Positions 19,649 to 28,647 of a stretch of DNA of 64,000 nt are shown piece by piece (the first letter of the stretch is position 1; each line of letters starts with the position of its first letter). This DNA comes from Halomonas sp. SpR1 (GTDB lineage Bacteria; Pseudomonadota; Gammaproteobacteria; Pseudomonadales; Halomonadaceae). A program made the position numbers and the translations under genes. The stretch is from the NCBI RefSeq assembly GCF_031010175.1, contig NZ_JAUAMB010000020.1, positions 21,347 through 85,346 of the forward strand, in the 5' to 3' direction. The notes beneath the pieces were generated by a model that saw only the letters and a list, made by a program, of their open reading frames with translations, was not told the origin of the DNA and did no database searches.

Positions 19649-20749
19649 TTGAAAATCTTAATCGTGGGGAACATGGGCTATGTTGGCCCCGCTGTGGTAC
19701 GGGAGTTAGCCTTGCGTCACCCATCCGCCACGCTTCATGGGTATGACACTGCCTACTTCGCACACTGTTTAACGGGGGCCGAGCTTCTTCCAGAGCGTTA
19801 TCTCGACCAACAGTTTATGGGGGATGTGCGAGATATCCCGGCTAATTTTTTTAAGGGTTATACGGCAGTGGTTCAATTGGCGGCGATTTCCAATGACCCC
19901 ATGGGGGATCGTTTCGCCGCAGTGACCGATGAGGTTAATCAGCAAGCGACGGTTAGTATTGCCAAGGCGGCGGCTCAAGCGGGGGTAGAAAACTTCGTTT
20001 TCGCCTCAAGTTGCAGCATTTATGGCGTCGCTTTAGGAGCTCCGCGCAGTGAATTAGATCCCGTGGCTCCTGTTACCGCCTATGCCTGCTCGAAAATAGC
20101 CGCTGAAGAGGCGTTGGCGAGCATTGCGGGCGACATGGTGATTACCAGTTTGCGCTTTGCGACTGCCTGCGGAATGTCAGAACGTTTACGGCTGGATCTG
20201 GTGCTCAATGATTTCGTCGCTGGAGCCCTGAGCCAGCAGCATATTAGTGTGCTTAGCGATGGATCTCCCTGGCGGCCCTTGATCGACGTCTCCGACATGG
20301 CCCGCGCTGTCGACTGGGCAGTACAGCGCAAGCCTGAAAACGGCGGGCGCATCCTCAATATCAATACCGGCTCGAACGCACGCAATCATCAAGTGCGAGA
20401 CTTAGCCACCGCAGTGGCCAAAGCGGTTCCCGGCACCACGCTGAGTATCAACACCCAAGCCCCCGCGGACAGCCGTTCCTATCAAGTGGATTTCAGTCTG
20501 TTTGCCAAGTTAGCCCCCGAGCATCAACCGCAAATGACGCTTTTGGATTCGATCAGGGGGTTGATCAATGGGCTCAAAAGCATGGAGTTTTCGGATGCCC
20601 AGTTCCGCGCCTCGCGCTATATGCGTCTGCATGCGCTACAGGCTCATATTGCTGCGGGACGGCTATCTGAAAGCCTGCGCTGGCAAAGGTGCGATGCAGT
20701 TACCCCGAGTGCTTTGCCCGTTACTACCCACGTTAACCTTGAGGCCTGA
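19649..20749 (+). CDS. NAD-dependent sugar epimerase/dehydratase (extended SDR)
   Basis: Probable nucleotide-sugar epimerase or dehydratase. 366 aa, TTG start with GAGGTGG upstream. N-terminal NAD fold with the GNMGYVG glycine motif, catalytic FASSCSIYG (Ser) and YACSKIAAEE (Tyr-x3-Lys), and substrate-loop SDGSPWRPLIDVSDMARA. First gene of a four-gene cassette with a CDP-glucose synthase, an oxidoreductase and an RmlC-like epimerase. It probably works on the CDP-sugar made next door; the product is unknown. Confidence 0.85.
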   Translation: MKILIVGNMGYVGPAVVRELALRHPSATLHGYDTAYFAHCLTGAELLPERYLDQQFMGDVRDIPANFFKGYTAVVQLAAISNDPMGDRFAAVTDEVNQQATVSIAKAAAQAGVENFVFASSCSIYGVALGAPRSELDPVAPVTAYACSKIAAEEALASIAGDMVITSLRFATACGMSERLRLDLVLNDFVAGALSQQHISVLSDGSPWRPLIDVSDMARAVDWAVQRKPENGGRILNINTGSNARNHQVRDLATAVAKAVPGTTLSINTQAPADSRSYQVDFSLFAKLAPEHQPQMTLLDSIRGLINGLKSMEFSDAQFRASRYMRLHALQAHIAAGRLSESLRWQRCDAVTPSALPVTTHVNLEA

Positions 20750-20764
20750 AACGGAGGCTTGACT

Positions 20765-21541
20765 ATGAAAGTCGCAATTTTCGCGGGAGGGTTTGGAACG
20801 CGCTTAAGTGAAGAAACTGCGATTCGCCCCAAGCCTATGGTAGAAGTGGGTGGTAGGCCGATTCTTTGGCACATCATGAAGATGTACGCCCATCACGGTT
20901 TAAAGGAATTTATCGTTCTAGGTGGCTATAAGGTGGAGTACATCCGCGACTATTTCCTCAATTATCGCGGCAATCGCGTCGATTACACCATTGACCTGAA
21001 GACAGGCAACGTCGACTGGCTTCAGAGTGTCAATGATGACTGGAAAATTACCGTGCTGGATACCGGTGCCGATGCCATGACCGGAGGACGGCTCAAGAAG
21101 GCCATGTCCTACCTGGCAGGCGAGCCTTTCTGTTTGACCTATGGCGATGGGTTAAGTGATCTAGATATTAATGCGCTGATTGACTCACATCTGGCCTCGA
21201 ATAATTGGTGCACCCTAACAGCAGTAACGCAGCCGGGCCGATATGGCGCGCTGCGTTTGAAAGAGGGCAATAGCCAGGTAGAGGGATTTCGTGAAAAGGG
21301 CGAAATAGACGGAGGGCTGATCAATGGCGGTTTTTTCGTCTGTAACCCGGAAGTGTTCGAGATGATTGATGATAGCCAGACCGTATGGGAAAACGAGCCC
21401 ATGAACCGGATGATTGAACTGGGTAAATTGGGCTACTTCCATCATAACGGTTACTGGCAAAGCATGGACACGTTGAGAGACAGAATGGTGCTCGAGACCG
21501 CTTGGGCAGAAGGCGCCCCCTGGAAGCTCTGGAAGGAATGA
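20765..21541 (+). CDS. rfbF: Glucose-1-phosphate cytidylyltransferase
   Basis: Makes CDP-glucose from CTP and glucose 1-phosphate, the entry to CDP-deoxysugars of surface polysaccharide. 258 aa from ATG 20765, chosen over TTG 20759 because GGAGG (20753-20757) is well spaced. Nucleotidyltransferase signature FAGGFGTRLSEETAIRPKPM near the N-terminus, then EVGGRPILWHIMKMYAHHG, the YGDGLSDLD metal-binding segment, and GGFFVCNPEVFEMI, all typical of RfbF/DdhA. No CDP-glucose 4,6-dehydratase (RfbG) is present in the window. Confidence 0.93.
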   Translation: MKVAIFAGGFGTRLSEETAIRPKPMVEVGGRPILWHIMKMYAHHGLKEFIVLGGYKVEYIRDYFLNYRGNRVDYTIDLKTGNVDWLQSVNDDWKITVLDTGADAMTGGRLKKAMSYLAGEPFCLTYGDGLSDLDINALIDSHLASNNWCTLTAVTQPGRYGALRLKEGNSQVEGFREKGEIDGGLINGGFFVCNPEVFEMIDDSQTVWENEPMNRMIELGKLGYFHHNGYWQSMDTLRDRMVLETAWAEGAPWKLWKE

Positions 21542-21548
21542 ACCATCG

Positions 21549-22895
21549 ATGATTATTGTTGATACCGCGCTTGCTAAACGAGAGGCGCAAGGTCATCCCA
21601 TTCGAGTGGGGATGGTCGGGGCGGGGTTTCAAGCTAGCGGTATCGCCCTGCAGATTATGACCGCGACGCCCGGAATGCGACTTTGTGCCATTGCCAACCG
21701 CCATCTCGATGCCGCGGTCAATGTCTTCCAGCAAGCTGAGATTGAGCCAGTCGCCTGTGAGACTCAGCAGGAACTTGAAGCGGCAATTGCGGCTGGGCGA
21801 CCAGCAGTCACTGAGGACGCGGTGGCACTGGCGCGCGCTGAAGGGCTGGATGCGATCATTGAAGTTACCGGCTCATTGGAGTTCGCGGCGCATGCTGTCC
21901 TGGCGGCGTTGGAAAGCGGTAAAGACGTTATCCAAATGAATGCAGAACTCGACGGTACGATCGGCCCTATCTTAAAAGCGAAAGCCGATGCGGCAGGGGT
22001 TGTCTACAGTTTTGCTGATGGCGACCAGCCTGGTGTGCAGATGAATCTCTATCGGTTTGTTGCTGGGCTAGGTATTAAGCCGGTGCTGTGTGGCAACATT
22101 AAAGGTTTGCATGACCCCTATCGTAACCCCGCTACGCAGGAGAGTTTTGCCAAACGCTGGGGGCAAAAACCGGCAATGGTGGCCTCTTTTGCGGATGGCA
22201 CCAAAATATCGTTCGAGCAGGCGATCATTGCCAACGGCACCGGTATGCAAGTGGCACAGCGGGGCATGCTGGGCCCTGATTTCTCTGGTGGCCTAGCCGG
22301 TGGGCCCTTAGTGCCCATCGAGCAGGCGGTGTCAGCATTTGAGCCCTACCTGAACCCAGAGGGGCCGGGTTTGGTTGATTATGTTGTTGGAGCGCGGCCA
22401 GGGCCGGGCGTATTTGTGCTGGGAACTATCGATAGCCCACGCCAGCGGCACTATCTCGAACTCTACAAGTTGGGCGAGGGGCCGTATTACTGCTTCACAA
22501 CGCCTTATCACCTTTGCCATTTCGAAGTACCCACCTCCGTTGCCCGCGCCGTGCTGTTCCGTGATCCGGTGTTATCTCCCTTAGAGGGCCCAAGTGTTGG
22601 GGTCATCGCCATAGCCAAGAAGACCTTGCAGGTGGGCGAGACCATCGAAGAGCTCGGCGGTTTTGAAGTCTATGGGGTGGCGGAAAACATCGAGGTAATA
22701 CGTAGGGAGCGGCTGTTGCCTATTGGGCTAGCGCTGGGCTGCCAGCTAGTGAACCATGTGGAAAAGGATGCGGCGCTGACCTTTAATGATGTGCATATAC
22801 CGCCAGGGCGCTTGATCGACCGCCTGTATGCCGAACAGGAAGCCATGTTTGCCCTGGAGTCGATATCGGGTGTCGCGACTACTTTCACGGAGTAG
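21549..22895 (+). CDS. NAD(P)-dependent oxidoreductase with C-terminal SAF-like domain (COG4091 type)
   Basis: Resembles the homoserine-dehydrogenase-like proteins with a C-terminal SAF domain; the reaction is not established. 448 aa. Rossmann motif GMVGAGFQASGIALQIM near residue 21, then EVTGSLEFAAHAVLAALESGKDV, NAELDGTIGPILKAKADAAGVVYS and DGDQPGVQMNLYRFV. The C-terminal part from about residue 320 (HLCHFEVPTSVARAV onwards) matches the SAF-like extension. GGAAGGAATGA lies upstream. It sits between rfbF and the RmlC-like gene with a 3-nt gap to the latter, so it probably acts on the same sugar pathway. Confidence 0.75.
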   Translation: MIIVDTALAKREAQGHPIRVGMVGAGFQASGIALQIMTATPGMRLCAIANRHLDAAVNVFQQAEIEPVACETQQELEAAIAAGRPAVTEDAVALARAEGLDAIIEVTGSLEFAAHAVLAALESGKDVIQMNAELDGTIGPILKAKADAAGVVYSFADGDQPGVQMNLYRFVAGLGIKPVLCGNIKGLHDPYRNPATQESFAKRWGQKPAMVASFADGTKISFEQAIIANGTGMQVAQRGMLGPDFSGGLAGGPLVPIEQAVSAFEPYLNPEGPGLVDYVVGARPGPGVFVLGTIDSPRQRHYLELYKLGEGPYYCFTTPYHLCHFEVPTSVARAVLFRDPVLSPLEGPSVGVIAIAKKTLQVGETIEELGGFEVYGVAENIEVIRRERLLPIGLALGCQLVNHVEKDAALTFNDVHIPPGRLIDRLYAEQEAMFALESISGVATTFTE

Positions 22896-22898
22896 AAC

Positions 22899-23447
22899 AT
22901 GCTTTTTCATCAAACGAACCTCAAGGATGCCCGCCTGATAGCGCTTGAGCCACATGGTGATGAGCGCGGTTTTTTTGCCCGCACCATGTGCCATGCGGAG
23001 TTTGAGCGCCATGGCCTGCTGAGTAACTTTGTTCAGCAGAACACCTCTTTCTCGGCTCAGCGAGGCACTCTAAGGGGGTTGCATTATCAGCGCCAGCCCC
23101 ATGCCGAAGCCAAACTGGTACGCTGCATTCGAGGCGCGATTGTCGATGTCATCGTGGATATCCGTAAAGACTCAGAAACCTACTTGCATCACCAATTGTT
23201 TGAATTATCCGATGCAAACCGTCACCAGCTTTATGTACCGCCAGGCTTTGCGCACTCCTTTCTGACGCTGACCGACGATGTTGAAGTCAGCTATCTTGTC
23301 TCGGCGGCTTATCACCCCAAAGCTGAAAGTGGCTTGCGCTATAACGATGAACGCCTTGCCATCGAGTGGCCCATTCCGCCCACGGTGGTATCTGAAAAAG
23401 ACGCTAACTGGCCCTTAATCAGTGAGCGAGACGAAGCGCTTTTTTAA
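22899..23447 (+). CDS. rfbC: dTDP-4-dehydrorhamnose 3,5-epimerase family protein (RmlC-like)
   Basis: Cupin-fold epimerase acting on a 4-keto nucleotide sugar. 182 aa. LRGLHYQRQPHAEAKLVRC holds the catalytic His and the basic substrate residue, IVDVIVDIRKDSETY the conserved Asp, and VPPGFAHSFLTL plus YLVSAAYHP the tyrosine region. It is coupled to the preceding oxidoreductase and to a CDP-glucose synthase, so its substrate may be a CDP- rather than dTDP-sugar (inference). A shared terminator follows. Confidence 0.88.
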   Translation: MLFHQTNLKDARLIALEPHGDERGFFARTMCHAEFERHGLLSNFVQQNTSFSAQRGTLRGLHYQRQPHAEAKLVRCIRGAIVDVIVDIRKDSETYLHHQLFELSDANRHQLYVPPGFAHSFLTLTDDVEVSYLVSAAYHPKAESGLRYNDERLAIEWPIPPTVVSEKDANWPLISERDEALF

Positions 23448-23482
23448 CTGTTAGCGACGCCAGTTGCGTGCAACGCACTAAA

Positions 23483-23510
23483 AAAGGGGCAGCGTGATCG
23501 CGGCCCCTTT
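23483..23510. terminator. Bidirectional terminator between rfbC and rnb
   Basis: AAAGGGGC (23483-23490) pairs with GCCCCTTT (23503-23510). The A-run upstream and T-run downstream suit both convergent genes. Confidence 0.7.
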
Positions 23511-23535
23511 AGGTAATGCATGGCTAGACGCCCCA

Positions 23536-25476
23536 TCAATCAGCAGGCTTTGCCACCAGCGAACGGGTCTCTTCTCGCGCTTCCGTCAGCACTACGCGTA
23601 ACGGATCGCCAAGCTTGTAACGCTCTTCGCCTTCGATCTGAATACGCCCCTCTTTATCGTCAATGACCACTTTGCTGCGGTCACTGTGCATCAAGGGGGC
23701 AGGTACAAACGCCGTCGCGCCATTTTCCAGCAGTCGAACGCGCATACCGCCACGGTTGATGGCCATGATTTCGGCCTCAAAGGTGTCCTGGTTCTGCGCG
23801 GAGGGCGTTAAGTAACGCACGTAGAGCCAGTCTTTCACATCGCGCTCGGCCATACGGTTCAGGCGGCGGCGCTCGGTCAGCTGCTCGGTCAGCTGCTGGG
23901 TGGCTTCGGCAGGTGCCTGCTCGCCTTTCAGCACGCGCTTGATCAAGCGGTGATTGACCATATCGCCATACTTACGAATCGGCGACGTCCAGGTGGCGTA
24001 GGCAGCCAGGCCAAGGCCAAAGTGCGGGCCGGGCTGGGCCGACATACTGGTGAAGCCCTGGAAACGGCGTAGGCGCGCATCCAGCCAGGCGTCATCGCGG
24101 CTTTCCAGCGCCCGCTTCAGCTCGGTGTAACGGGCAAGCTCGGTCAATGCTTCGCGCTCGACCACGATCTCCTGGCCTGCCAGGAACTCTTGCGCAGCTT
24201 CGGCTTTCTCCGGCTCAAAGGCGCGGTGCACGTTAAAGATACCGTGGCCGATATGCTGGGCCAGGAAATCCGCGCAGCAGGCGTTGGCCACAATCATCGA
24301 CTCTTCGATCATGCGGTTGGCAATGCGACGCTCTTCGGTACGCACCGCCAATACATTACCGGCGGGATCGAGATCGAACACGTAGTCGGGGCGGTCTTTA
24401 AACACCAGGGCGTGTTCGTTACGCCAGGCGGTGCGCGCCTCGGTCAAATCGCGCAGCGCGGTGAGCTGCTCGGCGATCTCATCTGCGGGTGCCCAGTCGC
24501 CTTGACCCTCGATCCAGTCGGAGACGCTGTCATAGGCGAGTTTGGCGTGGGATTTAACGTTGGCGGCAAAAAAGCGGTAATCGCCCAGGCTGCCGTCGGC
24601 ATTGATATCCAGCGTACAGGCCAGCGCGGGGCGCTCTTTGCCTTCCCACAGCGAGCAGAGATCATCCGCTAACTGCTCCGGCAGCATTGTGACGTTCTGG
24701 CCCGGCAGATAAACGGTAAAGGCGCGGGTACGGGCTTCTAAATCCGCCGCATGGCCCTCTGCCACGTAAGCCGTGGGATCGGCAATCGCTACGCTCAACT
24801 GCCAGCCGCCTTCAGAACGGGTCGCGACGTGCAGCGCATCGTCCATATCGCGGGTCTTCTCACCATCGATGGTGAAGAAGGGCGTTGCGGTTAAATCTTC
24901 GCGCGTCAGGCCTTCATCCATCAGCGGCCAGTCGGTGCCCGCATCGGGGCACTCTTGCTCCAGCGCATGGCGGGCAAGCGTTACGCGCCACGGCACCGCC
25001 GGATCATCGCTCTTAGCAACCAGCTCATCAATCTGGGCAAAGAAAGCGCGGTCGTCGGCTTTTAGCGGATGGCGTACCAAGCGGGCAACCACCCAGTCGC
25101 CGTCAGCAATGCTGTCTTCATCAAGGCTGTTCTTAATCCGCGCCTTAATAACATTTTTAATCGACGGATGGTCAGGCACGACGGCCAGGCGGCCTTCGCG
25201 CTTCTGCACGCGGGCGACAAACCGATCCAGCCCAGCTTCGATCAGCTTTTCCGGCTCAATGGATTTTTTGTCACCGTTTTCGTGAATCACACCTTCCACG
25301 CGATCACCATGAATCACTTGCTTCATAGCGGGCGGCGGCACGAAATAGGATTCACCGTCGTCGGTTTCGAGAAAACCGAAACCTTTGTCGGTGGCTTTGA
25401 TCACCCCTTCAGCACGGGGGGTGGTTTGACGAATCTGTTGCTTGAGCTGGGCAAGCATGGCGTTGTTCTGAAGCAT
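23536..25476 (-). CDS. rnb: Exoribonuclease II
   Basis: Processive 3'-to-5' hydrolase of single-stranded RNA. 646 aa, nearly the E. coli length. N-terminus LLAQLKQQIRQTTPRAEGVIKATDKGFGFLE-like cold-shock fold with YFVPPPAMKQVIHGDRV, RNB catalytic domain with the four metal-binding acidic residues in TIDGEKTRDMDDALHV, substrate motif FTSMSAQPGPHFGLGLAAYA with TSPIRKYGDMVNHRL, and a C-terminal S1 domain. This pattern fits RNase II rather than the longer RNase R. Convergent with rfbC and divergent from nagR. Confidence 0.93.
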   Translation of the reverse strand: MLQNNAMLAQLKQQIRQTTPRAEGVIKATDKGFGFLETDDGESYFVPPPAMKQVIHGDRVEGVIHENGDKKSIEPEKLIEAGLDRFVARVQKREGRLAVVPDHPSIKNVIKARIKNSLDEDSIADGDWVVARLVRHPLKADDRAFFAQIDELVAKSDDPAVPWRVTLARHALEQECPDAGTDWPLMDEGLTREDLTATPFFTIDGEKTRDMDDALHVATRSEGGWQLSVAIADPTAYVAEGHAADLEARTRAFTVYLPGQNVTMLPEQLADDLCSLWEGKERPALACTLDINADGSLGDYRFFAANVKSHAKLAYDSVSDWIEGQGDWAPADEIAEQLTALRDLTEARTAWRNEHALVFKDRPDYVFDLDPAGNVLAVRTEERRIANRMIEESMIVANACCADFLAQHIGHGIFNVHRAFEPEKAEAAQEFLAGQEIVVEREALTELARYTELKRALESRDDAWLDARLRRFQGFTSMSAQPGPHFGLGLAAYATWTSPIRKYGDMVNHRLIKRVLKGEQAPAEATQQLTEQLTERRRLNRMAERDVKDWLYVRYLTPSAQNQDTFEAEIMAINRGGMRVRLLENGATAFVPAPLMHSDRSKVVIDDKEGRIQIEGEERYKLGDPLRVVLTEAREETRSLVAKPAD

Positions 25477-25659
25477 GAGCTCAATCAGTTGGCGAGAGTT
25501 AGGGTGCCACTATACGGATTCCCAAGGGCTGCGCCAATTGTCACCATGGGAAGTTCTCTTTGATCTCAATTTATCAATAACCTACATCCCCTCTGCCAGT
25601 CGTGTCATCTCCTTATTAAATGAAGAAAGTGTCCCTACCAAAACATGTTCGTGGATTAT

Positions 25660-25708
25660 TGGTACTTGAATGGTATTAATTATTGACTATATTGGTATCT
25701 AATTGGTC
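25660..25708 (+). promoter_or_regulatory. nag operon promoter with phased TGGTA repeats (probable NagR operator)
   Basis: TGGTA-type half-sites start at 25660 (TGGTAC), 25671 (TGGTAT), 25693 (TGGTAT) and 25704 (TGGTCT), spaced 11, 22 and 11 nt, i.e. on one face of the helix. A promoter candidate TTGAAT (25666-25671), 16 nt, TATATT (25688-25693) lies among them. The arrangement suits binding by the GntR/HutC-type regulator encoded just downstream. Confidence 0.6.
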
Positions 25709-25731
25709 TTGTTTGTCTTCAGGAGAGATCC

Positions 25732-26466
25732 ATGGATTCACGCTTTACCCAGCTGCGCCTTGACCCTAAGGGCGCGACACCTCTTTACCAACAGTTGGCC
25801 CGCCAGTTGGAGCATGCCATTGAGACTGGCACTTGGGAGAGCGGTGAGGCGCTGCCTTCAGAGCGCAACTTGGCCGATACCCTCAATGTCTCTCGTATTA
25901 CCGCGCGTAAGGCTTTGGACTGTCTGGCTGAGCTGGGGCTTATTCGTCGTAGTCGCGGTTCCGGAACGTTCATTACGCCGCGTCTCAATCAGTCGTTAAC
26001 CCGGTTGGTGAGTTTCACCGAGCTGCTTACTCAGCGCGGTTTTACGCCAAGTTCTCAATGGTTAGAGCGCAGGCTTGCAAATCCCAATGCGGAAGAGAGC
26101 ATGCGTCTTGGCTTGGGGGCCGATGCCCAAGTTTCGCGCCTGAAGCGCTTACGCTTGGCCGATGATGTGGTGATGGCGGTAGAAGATAGCTGTCTACCTG
26201 TCTCAGTGCTGCCCGATCCTCTGTCAGTAGAAACGTCTCTCTATGCGGTACTGGAGTCCAGCGGTAAATCAGTGACTCGAGCTCTGCAGCACGTCACAGC
26301 CATCAATGCGGACGCAGAGCTAGCGGCACTCGCTGAAGTAGCCGAGGGGCAGGCGCTGCTTAAGATTACTCGACTAGGCTACTTAGCCAATGGCACGCCA
26401 GCAGAGCTCACGGTTACTTACTGCCGCACCGATTACTACGACTTTATGGTCGAGCTGACTCGCTAG
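25732..26466 (+). CDS. nagR: GntR/HutC-family regulator of N-acetylglucosamine use
   Basis: Probable repressor of the nag operon, released by an aminosugar phosphate. 244 aa. N-terminal winged helix-turn-helix (PLYQQLARQLEHAIETGTW, then LPSERNLADTLNVSRITARKA and SRGSGTFI) and a C-terminal UTRA ligand domain. AGGAGAG precedes ATG 25732. First gene of a compact operon with nagA, an isomerising deaminase and the GlcNAc PTS, the same order as the Pseudomonas aeruginosa PA3757-PA3761 cluster. Confidence 0.9.
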   Translation: MDSRFTQLRLDPKGATPLYQQLARQLEHAIETGTWESGEALPSERNLADTLNVSRITARKALDCLAELGLIRRSRGSGTFITPRLNQSLTRLVSFTELLTQRGFTPSSQWLERRLANPNAEESMRLGLGADAQVSRLKRLRLADDVVMAVEDSCLPVSVLPDPLSVETSLYAVLESSGKSVTRALQHVTAINADAELAALAEVAEGQALLKITRLGYLANGTPAELTVTYCRTDYYDFMVELTR

Positions 26467-26474
26467 GAGACGCT

Positions 26475-27578
26475 ATGCAATTCGGTAATCTTTATACCCC
26501 CAAGGGCTGGCGATTGGGAGAAATTCACTGGGAGGAGGGGCGTATCAGTCGTATTAGCGGCGATCCGGTAGATCCCGACACCAATGAACATCCCCGCGTG
26601 CTGCCCGGCTTTATCGATTTACATGTGCATGGTGGTGGCGGTGCAGATGTCATGGAGGGAGGCGAGGCACTGGCTACCTTGGCTCGCACCCATGTGCGCT
26701 TTGGAACCACGCGGCTGCTAGCTACTACCATGACGGCGCCAGACGCCCATATCAGGCGGACACTGCGCGAAGTCGCTGCCTATATGGAAGCACCAGTACC
26801 CCAAGCTGCCAAGGTGTTGGGCGTGCATTTGGAGGGGCCCTACATTAACCCAGGCAAGCTGGGCGCCCAGCCAGCCTATGCAAGAATTGGAATAACAGAG
26901 GAGTTGGACGAACTCTGTGCGCTGGCGCCGATTCGCTTGATCACTCTGGCCCCAGAGTTATCTGGCCACTTGGCGTTGATTCACCACCTTAGCGAGCGCG
27001 GTGTACGGGTGCAGTTAGGTCACACATTGGGAAGCTACGAAGAAGGCGTCGAGGCCCTGGCCCACGGTGCTAGTGGCTTCGCTCACTTGTTCAATGCCAT
27101 GACTGGCCTGCATCATCGCAAGCCTGGCATGGTGGGCGCGGCGCTGGCTCATGCTCAGTACGCCGAAGTGATCCCTGACCTGTTACATGTCCACCCAGGC
27201 GCCATTCGTACAGCCCTTCGCTGTATCCCCAATCTCTATGCGGTCACCGACTCGACGGCCGCAGCGGGTATGCCTGATGGCGACTATCGGCTGGGGGAGC
27301 ACACCGTCACTAAGTGCCTAGGCGGCGTGCGGCTAGCCGACGGTACCCTGGCAGGTAGTACGCTAACTATGGATCAGGCGCTGCGCAATTTGGTCTCCCT
27401 AGGTCTCTCTCTGGCCGAGGCCTCCGATCGCCTCTCTCGCTACCCGGCGGATTTCCTGGGTATTAGCGGTATTGGTCGCCTTCAGGAAGGCGCCTCAGCT
27501 GACCTGATTGTTCTTGATCCCCAGCTCCAACTCCAAGCGGTCTTCGTCGAAGGCCGCGCCATTCAAGGAGATGCCTGA
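26475..27578 (+). CDS. nagA: N-acetylglucosamine-6-phosphate deacetylase
   Basis: Removes the acetyl group from GlcNAc-6-phosphate after PTS uptake. 367 aa amidohydrolase. Metal-site motifs: DLHVHGGGGADVM (HxH near the N-terminus), HLEGPYINP with the metal-binding Glu, QLGHTLGSYEEG and FAHLFNAMTGLHHR with His ligands, and the catalytic Asp in VTDSTAAAG. Starts 8 nt after nagR with GGAG, and its stop overlaps the next start as TGATG. Confidence 0.95.
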   Translation: MQFGNLYTPKGWRLGEIHWEEGRISRISGDPVDPDTNEHPRVLPGFIDLHVHGGGGADVMEGGEALATLARTHVRFGTTRLLATTMTAPDAHIRRTLREVAAYMEAPVPQAAKVLGVHLEGPYINPGKLGAQPAYARIGITEELDELCALAPIRLITLAPELSGHLALIHHLSERGVRVQLGHTLGSYEEGVEALAHGASGFAHLFNAMTGLHHRKPGMVGAALAHAQYAEVIPDLLHVHPGAIRTALRCIPNLYAVTDSTAAAGMPDGDYRLGEHTVTKCLGGVRLADGTLAGSTLTMDQALRNLVSLGLSLAEASDRLSRYPADFLGISGIGRLQEGASADLIVLDPQLQLQAVFVEGRAIQGDA

Positions 27579-28597
27579 TGTCCCAGATGCTCTTGGAAGC
27601 CCGCAACGCGCCGGTGCGTATTCGTGGTCAGTTGCAGCGTAATGCCCCCCTCCTGGCCGCATTGGGCGAGCAACTGCGCCAGACGCCGCCTTCTGCCGTA
27701 GTGACGGTAGCCCGGGGCAGCTCCGATCATGCTGCCAGCTACTTTGCCTATCTCTGCATGCAGCAATGCGGCATCCCGGTAGCCTCGTTGCCGCCCTCCC
27801 TGACCACATTGAGCAAGGCGCCTTGGCGCGTTAGAGGGCAACTGGCCTTGGCGGTCTCTCAGTCGGGGCAGAGCCCTGATCTGGTCGCCACTCAGCAAGC
27901 ACTGGCGGCCGCTGGCGCTCAAACACTAGCGCTGATTAATACGCCACAGTCACCTTTGAGCGCGGCTAGCGACAATGAGGTTCCGCTCTATGCAGGCGAA
28001 GAGAAGAGTGTGGCAGCCACTAAAAGCTATCTGACCACGCTCTCCGCCATGGCCCAATTGATTGGCCACTGGAATGAGGATCGCCGCTTGCTGGGTGCCT
28101 TGGATGAACTGCCAGGACGCCTGGAAAGCGCTCTGGATCAGGACTGGGCCCCCGCCATTGAGGCCTTGCAGGGGGTTGATCGACTTATGGTCATTGGTCG
28201 CGGCGCAGGCTTGGCGGTGGCCCAGGAAGCGGCGCTTAAGTTCAAGGAGACCTGCGCTATTCAGGCCGAGTCCTTCAGTGGCGCCGAAGTACGCCACGGC
28301 CCCATGGCACTGATTGGCCCCGACTATCCAGTGCTGATATTTGCGCCTCCAGGGCCAGAGCAGGCTGGGTTGCTGGCGTTAGCCGAGTGGCTTGAAAGCA
28401 TTGGTGCTCGCGTTCTGTTAGCCGCCGATGAGAACGTCTCTGAGCGCCAATTAACGGTGGTGGAGGCAGGCCACGAGGCTCTGCAGCCGCTATCTGTCAT
28501 CCAGAGCTTCTACATCATGGTGGCCGGCTTAGCGGCGGCCAGAGGCAGTGACCCGGATCGCCCCCAGCACCTAAATAAGGTCACCTGCACTCTGTAA
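27578..28597 (+). CDS. nagB2: SIS-domain glucosamine-6-phosphate deaminase (NagB-II type)
   Basis: Two-SIS-domain protein related to the isomerase half of GlmS, expected to convert glucosamine-6-phosphate to fructose-6-phosphate and ammonia, replacing classical NagB. 339 aa. SIS 1: TVARGSSDHAASYFAYL, with VSQSGQSPDLVATQQAL and EKSVAATKSYLTTL. SIS 2: VIGRGAGLAVAQEAALKFKE, with AESFSGAEVRHGPMALI. No glutaminase domain is present. Coupled to nagA by a 1-nt overlap. The NagB-II role is known for similarly placed genes in Shewanella and Pseudomonas relatives. Confidence 0.88.
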   Translation: MSQMLLEARNAPVRIRGQLQRNAPLLAALGEQLRQTPPSAVVTVARGSSDHAASYFAYLCMQQCGIPVASLPPSLTTLSKAPWRVRGQLALAVSQSGQSPDLVATQQALAAAGAQTLALINTPQSPLSAASDNEVPLYAGEEKSVAATKSYLTTLSAMAQLIGHWNEDRRLLGALDELPGRLESALDQDWAPAIEALQGVDRLMVIGRGAGLAVAQEAALKFKETCAIQAESFSGAEVRHGPMALIGPDYPVLIFAPPGPEQAGLLALAEWLESIGARVLLAADENVSERQLTVVEAGHEALQPLSVIQSFYIMVAGLAAARGSDPDRPQHLNKVTCTL

Positions 28598-28647
28598 AGA
28601 TAAATAAATCAATAGCTTCATAATAAAGACAACGCGGGAGTTTCCCC

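Noticed and set aside
25069..25563. 164-codon plus-strand frame
   Set aside because: Antisense to rnb; no ribosome-binding site or homology.
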